DNA of 64,000 bases, taken from assembly GCA_027577595.1 (NCBI GenBank), contig JANBRJ010000026.1, positions 121,627-185,626 of the forward strand, written 5' to 3'. How positions within the stretch are numbered: position 1 is the first letter of the stretch; each line of letters opens with the position of its first letter. This DNA comes from Coemansia sp. RSA 487 (lineage: Eukaryota; Kickxellomycota; Kickxellomycetes; Kickxellales; Kickxellaceae). Positions 57,653 through 64,000 of this stretch are shown one piece after another. The notes below the pieces were generated by a model. It was not told the origin of the DNA, did not search any database, and was given only the letters and a program-made list of their open reading frames with translations. The position numbers and the translations under genes were made by a program.

Positions 57653-59457
57653 AGATTTTTGTATCGGGTTTAAAGGTGTTTTATTTTTATATTTTCTGTT
57701 TAAAGTTCAAGTTCTATTTGCACAGCTAATCCAAAGTACATTGGCGTGTAAACTATCAATGAAAAAGAAGCACATTATATGTCGCTAGGCCGCTTGAACA
57801 AGGACTACTGAGGGATCCCTTAAAAATCACGATAGTTCCAAGGTATTGTTTACGCTTCTCTCTATGTTCTTCAAACAAAAAAGCAGGGTAGCCAGCGCTC
57901 CGGATACTAGCCAGCCTATAATAAAGGAACGGCTGCCCCTTGCCGCAACTCGATTTTGCGTTTTTTTAAATGGAATGTGCTGAAAGGGCCCACAAAAGGG
58001 TTTCCAATTGTTTGTCCCTGGTACACGAAGTTTCAATATTTACGCTGCTTTTTTTGGCCAAACCAGATAGCAAAAACAGCAGTAGTGCTACTTGGAGAAC
58101 AATAAACTTGATGGTCTTTTACTTCCTATGGAGTAAATAGACTACCAGAGTTTGTTGGTCTGCCATCCAAAAAACGACACTGAAGACTAGCACAAAAAAC
58201 AGGCTCCACATCAAGTGACAGTTCATTTTTCTTGCTTGATCCTCTTTTCCCTGCTTGTTTTTTTGCAAGCGTCCAGCACTCTTTCCACTGCTCGACAAAC
58301 AGCGAAAGAAAACATGCAGGGTCTGTGATGTACTGATTTGATAAAAAGAATAAAACCAAGAGAAAACGGTTTGGTTGTTTGGCAGGCACGATTATGTTTT
58401 CGTGTATCGGGTTCCTTTGGATCAGAAATCACGGAAGTATCGCTCCAGATCACCACATTAAAAGATCTGAGACGCGCAAATGGTTTGGACGGTCCCGTGT
58501 TAGAAAAGCCAGTTAAAGGGTAGCAGCGCTAACCTCACAGCTATATGAATTAAATCATGATAGATATTTTACGAAGCTCGTAAATCCGTTGTCTTTTGAA
58601 GCACCGATGTGGCATGTTTTCTAAACTTTTACATCACCAATCTTTGTACGCCGCCAACTGGACATCTTGTTGGTGGCTTCGTGTGTCCTTCTTTGTTTCT
58701 CATTCATCATCTGTCGTCGTCGGCTCGGCCGAATGCTCGAGTTTTCTTCTCTGTCAACTTGTCTCTCGTTTCTCGCTACCCACCTCTCTCTTACATATGG
58801 CAGTCGCTGCCTATACGCTCATTGTAGTAGGAATCTCACCATAGCGGCAGCTAGTTCTCGTGCCATCTGGTGGGACTGGTGCAAGTCTGGTTGTAGGGCT
58901 TCGGTAGCCTTCTATCTGCTCCTTTGTGCTATGCCAACCATTGTGGTCCTTTGCTCGACAACCCCATACATGCAGTCTCTGCCAGGCCCGGCAGCTGTGT
59001 ACGCTGTTCTGGGTTTCCTATTGTGTACTCCAGGAAATGTGCCAGCGTTTCTGTCGGTGCCTTGTCAGAATGACCCCGCGGACAGCACCTCATTTCCGGT
59101 TGCAGGTACGCTTGCGGGTACCATTCTGTCTGTCAAACTATCGCCGGGACACCGCCAAACAGCAACTTGTACCCCAGGGATCGCTCCGTGGAGTCACGTT
59201 CTGATATTTTGCTGAATGAGTTTTTTGACTAGTATTGGCCGTTTCCAAACGAAAACCAACTGCCAGCTGCCAATAAATCCTGGATACTCTCCTGTTCGAC
59301 CTGCTCCTGCGGATGGGTCACTCGCACTTGCACCAGGAGGCGCTCTGCCCCCACTGACCGCTCGATGTTTTTGATCAGCGATTCTGGCTATGATGTTTCC
59401 TTTAAAGCACTGCATGCAAAATTCATGATTGATACCTTGTAAACTAGAATAGACTAT
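57653..59457. other. Gene-poor region with repeat copy and a possible decayed ORF
   Basis: After the FAS stop there is 1.8 kb without a confident gene. It holds the left copy of a direct repeat (58326-58455). From 58667 to 59215 one plus frame is open (first codon TTG) and reads as Cys/Leu-rich, hydrophobic sequence with no recognisable family; parts of the other frames also look partly coding, which would fit a decayed gene. All frames were scanned for a phosphopantetheinyl transferase motif after the FAS stop and none was seen. Confidence 0.45.
58326..58455 (+). repeat. Direct repeat, left copy
   Basis: A 130-base segment (core GATTTGATAAAAAGAATAAA, then GAGAAAACGG and later CACGGAAGTAT) that recurs in the same orientation at 62348-62480. 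By eye roughly nine of ten bases agree, with one small indel. The copies bracket the FunK1 gene. Flanking DNA beyond the repeat does not match. Confidence 0.85.
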
Positions 59458-61932
59458 TTATGAGCTTAATTTACGTGACTTGGATTCTTGATCCGAGTCC
59501 TGGTAATTTGAGCCCCTTTTTAGGCCACATATGTTCAATGTTTCCATTTCCAATGGCGCAAGTTGATCTAACTCACACTTTCCGCAGTCTGGATTGCTGT
59601 GTACGTACTTGCAAAGCAAATCAATGTGCACAAATCCAGAACACTCTTCCTCTTTGGCCAAATTTGCGGCGTCCCTGAATACCTTTGCCCACTTTTCTAC
59701 CTTAAAGTTGGCGAGACGTGGATCTATCGGCATGCTAGCAAGATCGCTGACAAGAGCACCATAGCCAGAAAATAGTAGGTCGTACATACCAATGGCAAGC
59801 GCTTTGAGAAAATTCGGACATTTTTGAATTTTCATCATCTCCCAATACTTGTCATGCTTGGTCAGCCATTTGTTACGTGTGTCGATCATGTCATCTGGAT
59901 TTAGAGCGCCATTCCACATCTTCGCAAAATCGTCCTTTCGTGTAGCGTCACTACCATCTCCGTACTTATTCCACAAGCAATACGAAAGAACAAGGAACAT
60001 GGACTCCAAATCCCCCAGAAGCGAGCGGCATTTTGAGCTATAAAGAATGCGAATACCCATGAAGGGTGCTGTTCCTACCGCCGAAACTATTGATGGGATT
60101 CGAGGCTCGTTCTTTTTCGCAATAAGGCCACAGCCCCAATCAATCACATAGGGCTTGGAGTCCTTTACAAGCAGATTTCCGGCTGATATGTCTCTGTGAA
60201 GGATGTATTCGCACTTATCGCCAGTAGCCGCCACAAGCAGCGTGTGCAAATAGCCAGCAAAAATATCCACAACTCTGTGGACACTACTTGAGTCAAGGTT
60301 GATGAGAAACTGTTTTATCTCAATACCGCTGTCTTCAATCAAAAGGATCTCGCCAATATAATCATTTGTAGCATCGGTTTTTATAGTCGCAGAATCGATA
60401 AGTTGCGGTGTATGCGGTACATTCATTTCCATGACTCTCTTGTGGATCCGTGCTTCGGACAGGTCGCGCAAGCACCAATGCAATTTAAGTATGCATCGTT
60501 CACGGTTGGCCTCGGTTTCAGCACCAGTGATCGTGGAGTATAGCCACGAGCGCGAGCCAGCAGCCTTATAGCGTCTTCCGCTAAACGCCCCATTGCTCTG
60601 CACAACAAGGCAAGTCTTTTTTAGAAAACTATTGTTTCTGGGATGGCTGAATCCCAAAATGTCGCTGGCACAAAAAGGCTCGAAGATTCCAGAGTTCTTG
60701 GGCACAAGAAATCCATAATGATCTTTGGGAAGCTGCCTATAAAGTAACAGCAAGAACATGATGGCACTATTGACCTCGTTTTCCGATGCACCGAGACAAG
60801 GAATGCGACCAAGCCGTGCGTAGTAGACCTCGCTTACTTTGCAAAGGTACACACACAATTCGCCTCCTTTGGAAACGCCAAAGCTGATCGAATAGCGACG
60901 TGGCTGATCATGTGCCATGTCCCGGAAATTTGCCAGAATCTGTCCTCGGAGCTCTTTCGAGCTCGAGTTGAAACTGTCACTTTTTGCTTCAAATAACGCT
61001 GCTACGTCCGCCCACTCTTTGGTGAAACCTGTCTCGCAGACATGGAGGATACCGTTCGGGTTGCGCTTGTTCGACATGACTTCACTGTGGGTGTCCTTCC
61101 ATTGAAGCCCAACCTTTCCATTTGATTTGCGTCGCACATGCTCGTCGATTATCTCCATCAGCACAGCCAGCTTGGCTTGATATATCTCCTCTTTATTCTC
61201 GTCAATTACATCTCCTGCGCCCGGGTTTGCGAGCTTAAAGCTCTCAAGAATCGACTTGATATCACTGGCGTAAGCCAGGCTCTCCTTCGCAGATACAAAC
61301 GCTTCAGACCATTCGTGGCCTATATAGCCAATAAGAACTTTAAGAGAAACTGGGAGGATGACACGGTTAGAGTCCGCCAACTTTACGTATCCAGCGGCGT
61401 TGTTTTTTGACCCTTGGATATAGCTCATAGGCGTTGACTGTGTAGTCTGGATAGATAAGTTTGGGCGTCTTTTTTGGCTTGTTCTCGTTGGAGTACCCAA
61501 CATATAATCAGGCTATCAGAGTAAGCAAATGGGGTTTATTGAAACCAATGAAGATAACAGTGTTAGTACTCGGCTGTTTAAAGTAGTTGAGGTTTGGGGC
61601 GTGCAGTTTGCAATATGTAACTGAGTATCCTTAGCTCTACTTACCGATGGAAAATTGGTTATAGGGTTATCCACTAAATTCTGAGCTGAACCAATGCCAA
61701 GGCGCGAAAATATGCTTTCTTGCATCCTTGTAAGGTCGCGTATAGCTGAGGTTTTCTCTCTTGTTGCTTTCTGTTGCGAGTTCATGAAATTTTCAAGCGC
61801 CGCCGACTGCTTCTCAAATGCTGCCGACTGCTTCTCAAGCATCGCAATAAGTAGCTTATCCATGGTGGATGAGTTTGTCTCTGACGTATTTTTCGGAGAC
61901 GAGTGTTTGGTGTTTTCGTTGCTACCAGTCAT
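59458..61932 (-). CDS. FunK1-family protein kinase with coiled-coil N-terminal exon
   Basis: Exon 1 (61645-61932) and exon 2 (59458-61512) join in phase 0 across an intron with a GTAAGT donor and a TACTAAC branch site, giving 780 residues. The N-terminus (MTGSNENTKHSSP) precedes a heptad-like stretch with the doubled unit EKQSAAFEKQSAALENF. The kinase part follows the fungal FunK1 (Pkinase_fungal) layout: catalytic loop HRDISAGNLLV, metal loop VIDWGCG in place of DFG, then GTAPFMGIRIL and DLESMFLVLSYCLW. FunK1 kinases are a fungal-specific, often expanded and often silent group of unknown role. The C-terminus has a CxxC-like CGKCEL and a Lys/Arg-rich end. It is flanked by two copies of a direct repeat, which suggests recent duplication or movement. 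Confidence 0.85.
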
Positions 61933-62112
61933 CTCGAATACGAATAAACAATACAATAAGCGGTGTTTGAAAGGCGTTTAGAATAACTACTGGCAATACC
62001 AAAACAAAATCATATAAAAGAAAGCACCAAGAAAGGCGTGTTTAAGGAAGGGGGAATGAAAAATGTATATTCAGTTCTGCTTGGATACTATTGCCATCCC
62101 ATTGGTTGCTTT

Positions 62113-62137
62113 TATTTACCTTTTGAAAAGGTAAATA
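62113..62137. repeat. Perfect 12-bp-arm palindrome
   Basis: The sequence TATTTACCTTTT, one G, then AAAAGGTAAATA is a perfect inverted repeat with a single-base centre. It could form a hairpin, be a protein-binding site, or mark the end of a mobile element; the sequence does not decide which. Confidence 0.8.
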
Positions 62138-62347
62138 TATACCCATTGTACCTTCTGGTGATTGTGGCTGTTTTAATTTAAAAAGCGAACTACTTGAGAC
62201 TGGCTCGAAAATGTTCATACAAGCAAAGTCTAAACATATTTTGTAAAACTGCATGGAGCCTTTCAGGAGAAATGAATATACTCGACCAGCAAATACAATC
62301 GATTTTAAAGCCCCGCAGGTCTAGTCGTAGCTTACCCGAATCGCATC

Positions 62348-62480
62348 TGATGTATTGATTTGATAAAAAGAATAAAGCTAAGAGAAAACGGATTGGTTGT
62401 TTGGCAAGCACGATTTTCATGTCTTCGTGTATCTGGTTCCTTTAGATCAGGAATCACGGAAGTATTGCTCCAGATCACTA
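62348..62480 (+). repeat. Direct repeat, right copy
   Basis: The partner of the 58326-58455 segment, same orientation, with a three-base insertion near the middle. It lies about 0.4 kb upstream of the FunK1 start codon, while the left copy lies about 1.0 kb beyond the FunK1 stop. Confidence 0.85.
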
Positions 62481-63646
62481 CAGATCCTTGCTTCATATCC
62501 CATTGTGCGTTTCGCCTCTGCTTGCCTTTCCAAAAGACATCTCCAATGGCAATTCCCTCTGGAGTTCTCATTCTGGGTGCTTGCTTTCAAAACGAAACAA
62601 GAGCAACTGTAGAACTGGCTCAATGCTTTTGTGCAAGCATTATTGCTATGTGTTTCCAATTGAAAAGCATTGGGAAGAATCAATTGCTTAAACATATATT
62701 TATTAGCATACCAAGTCTTTTAAATAGAAAAAGACAGCGCAAAGCGCTAGAAACTAGACTATATGTGTAAAAGAAAAACTGTTTAACGGTTCTGTAAAAC
62801 AGCAACAGACACTGCCCATTGCTTAGTGTTTACTGAGTATGTGTGGTTCCATCGGCGCTTTGCTTGTTTTGTGCTATTATTGAATAAACGCTGCTTAGAT
62901 AACGACTAGTTGAGCTATCGAGACCGGGAAAGTTTGCTTCTTACTAATATCCTAAATTACACAATAAATGTTATAAACAAAAAAGATCCAAACAAAGAGC
63001 CAAAAGTGCCAATTAAAAACACCAGAAGCTGTTATAAAAAGCACATAGGCATAAAGCCCACACCGCAAAGCAGGTCATTCCAAAATGCTCCAAAAACAGG
63101 TTCCACCACGAACAATGGTCAAATCAAACCAGCATAATCTCCAGAGTCCACTCATTCTCATTCACTCATTCACGAAGTGACCTTATTGCAGGCACTTATC
63201 GCAGGCAGGGATTGGTTCCTGGACAAAATAAGCCAGAATGTACCCTTCGAAATGTTAATGTAAACCATTCGCACATATAAAGCCAGTGCTTCCATTTCCT
63301 TCTTCATCAACCTTTTCTTCCATCCATCGCTTCCTTCATATTCTTTGGATTCAACATTTTCTAAGCGTCTTACATATATATTTGGTAAACTGTTTACTAG
63401 TTTTAAAATATGCATTCCTTTACTTCTGTTTGGCCATAGTGTCGGCATTTCCTTCGCCTATTTCAACTGTGAATCTATCTCCTGTGTGCTATTGGCCGTC
63501 CTTTGCCTCATCGCTGGGTCAACTCATTTCCAAGCGCCCGCTCCCGCCGAGCCATCAAGAGATCTTTCAAGGCGCATTCAGCGATTTCTGGTCCTAAGAA
63601 AAAGTCCCAGATTCATCGCGCGTAACTGCAAAAGGGATTGCATCCT

Positions 63647-63662
63647 ATCCTAGAACTAGGAT
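63647..63662. repeat. 7-bp-arm palindrome near the TnpB-like ORF
   Basis: ATCCTAG, AA, CTAGGAT is a perfect short inverted repeat 40 bases beyond the stop of the TnpB-like reading frame. It may be a hairpin in the 3' region of that element. Confidence 0.6.
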
Positions 63663-63702
63663 TTGCCGCGGCTATAACCTTGGCTGAATGTCGTGGTGGT
63701 TG

Positions 63703-64000
63703 TTATTTGTTCGTCCTTGCCGTCTTCTTTGCCGCAGTCATTTTCCTTTTCTTCTTGGGCTGCTGTTCATCGGTGGTAGCAACGGCTGCAGGCTGACTGC
63801 GACAGAAACGCTCTGGAGCCTCAGCGTAGTCGCGGAGGCCATGGAAAATATGTCTGAAGTTGAGAACGGCTGCGAGATCTCGGTTATACATGCGTGAACG
63901 AGGAGTCAAAACACCATCCACTCCCACGGGCCCCATACATAGTTCGTTGGTGCACTTAAGGAGACCGTGGCAGAGGACTTCTTTCATCTTCTTTCGTTGG
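63703..64000 (-). CDS. C-terminal part of a TnpB/Fanzor-like protein (runs off the window)
   Basis: The frame is open from the window edge to the stop at 63703 (about 99 codons). It reads CHGLLKCTNELC, then RSRMYNRDLAAVLNFRHIF and PERFCR, and ends with a lysine cluster PKKKRKM that looks like a nuclear localisation signal. Cysteines followed by NRD-x-x-A-x-x-N is the zinc-ribbon and RuvC-III pattern of TnpB and of its eukaryotic relatives, the Fanzor proteins, which are transposon-encoded RNA-guided nucleases. Only one cysteine pair is clear. The rest of the protein, including the other RuvC residues, lies outside, so an intact gene and a decayed fragment cannot be told apart. Confidence 0.5.
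   Translation of the reverse strand, partial: QRKKMKEVLCHGLLKCTNELCMGPVGVDGVLTPRSRMYNRDLAAVLNFRHIFHGLRDYAEAPERFCRSQPAAVATTDEQQPKKKRKMTAAKKTARTNK

Larger units (their letters stand above)
61933..63702. other. Gene-poor region with repeat copy and palindromes
   Basis: The 1.77 kb upstream of the FunK1 start holds a 25-base palindrome (62113-62137), the right copy of the direct repeat (62348-62480), A/T-rich sequence at 62880-63100 and a palindrome at 63647-63662. TATAAAG at about 63276 followed by a CT-rich stretch looks promoter-like, and one plus frame (63345-63653) is open without ATG. No gene is assigned. Confidence 0.45.

Noticed and set aside
63345-63653. Plus frame resembling a small secreted protein (CVLLAVLCLIAG then Pro/Ala-rich)
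   Set aside because: There is no ATG in frame and no convincing upstream exon; left unannotated, though promoter-like sequence lies before it.

Overview
The window is gene-dense nuclear DNA from a filamentous, probably early-diverging ('zygomycete'-type) fungus. The evidence is short GT..AG introns with GTAAGT-like donors and occasional TACTAAC branch sites, a FunK1-family kinase, a Rab2 GTPase, a complex I subunit (so not a fermentative yeast) and a fatty acid synthase with beta and alpha halves fused in one chain. The lineage is inferred from gene content only. No rRNA, tRNA or CRISPR array was recognised. Many ORFs open at an intron boundary, so exon ends were set from splice signals, reading phase and family conservation.

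Layout. 1-1493 (-): 5' end of a PHO81-type SPX protein. 2481-4251 (+): tandem RRM-like protein. 4417-5283 (-): BRX1. 5748-9427 (-): exportin-1/CRM1. 10186-11204 (+): RPL12. 12130-13728 (+): protein disulfide isomerase. 13896-14993 (-): deoxyhypusine synthase. 15602-16669 (+): RPL15. 17068-19230 (+): MCM5. 20048-22372 (+): WDR26/Gid7-like. 22737-26397 (-): PP2A B56 subunit. 27499-30804 (-): V-ATPase subunit A carrying an intein. 31470-33099 (+): proteasome RPT1. 33512-35746 (+): USP36-like deubiquitinase. 36012-36594 (+): complex I NDUFS6. 37125-38116 (+): Rab2. 38516-38866 (+): SmD2. 39199-40303 (-): RPL23. 40777-41604 and 42749-43681 (+): a tandem pair of TMX-like ER membrane thioredoxin proteins. 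43872-44959 (-): proteasome RPN8. 46450-57652 (+): the fused fatty acid synthase. From about 57.7 kb to the end the DNA is sparse and accessory-like, with a diverged direct repeat on both sides of a FunK1 kinase gene and, at the edge, the tail of a TnpB/Fanzor-like protein.

Most genes are housekeeping: ribosome (RPL12, RPL15, RPL23, BRX1), proteasome and ubiquitin (RPT1, RPN8, USP36-like, Gid7-like), ER oxidative folding (PDI and the TMX-like pair), transport, splicing and replication. They are not an operon; adjacent genes share promoters or terminators at most. The most notable points are (1) a 425-residue VMA1 intein whose splicing motifs are intact but whose homing-endonuclease aspartates are both replaced, (2) a 3,696-residue single-chain FAS that stops where the phosphopantetheinyl transferase domain should begin, (3) a TMX-like duplicate that has lost its CxxC site, and (4) a recurring habit of placing an intron at or just after the start codon.
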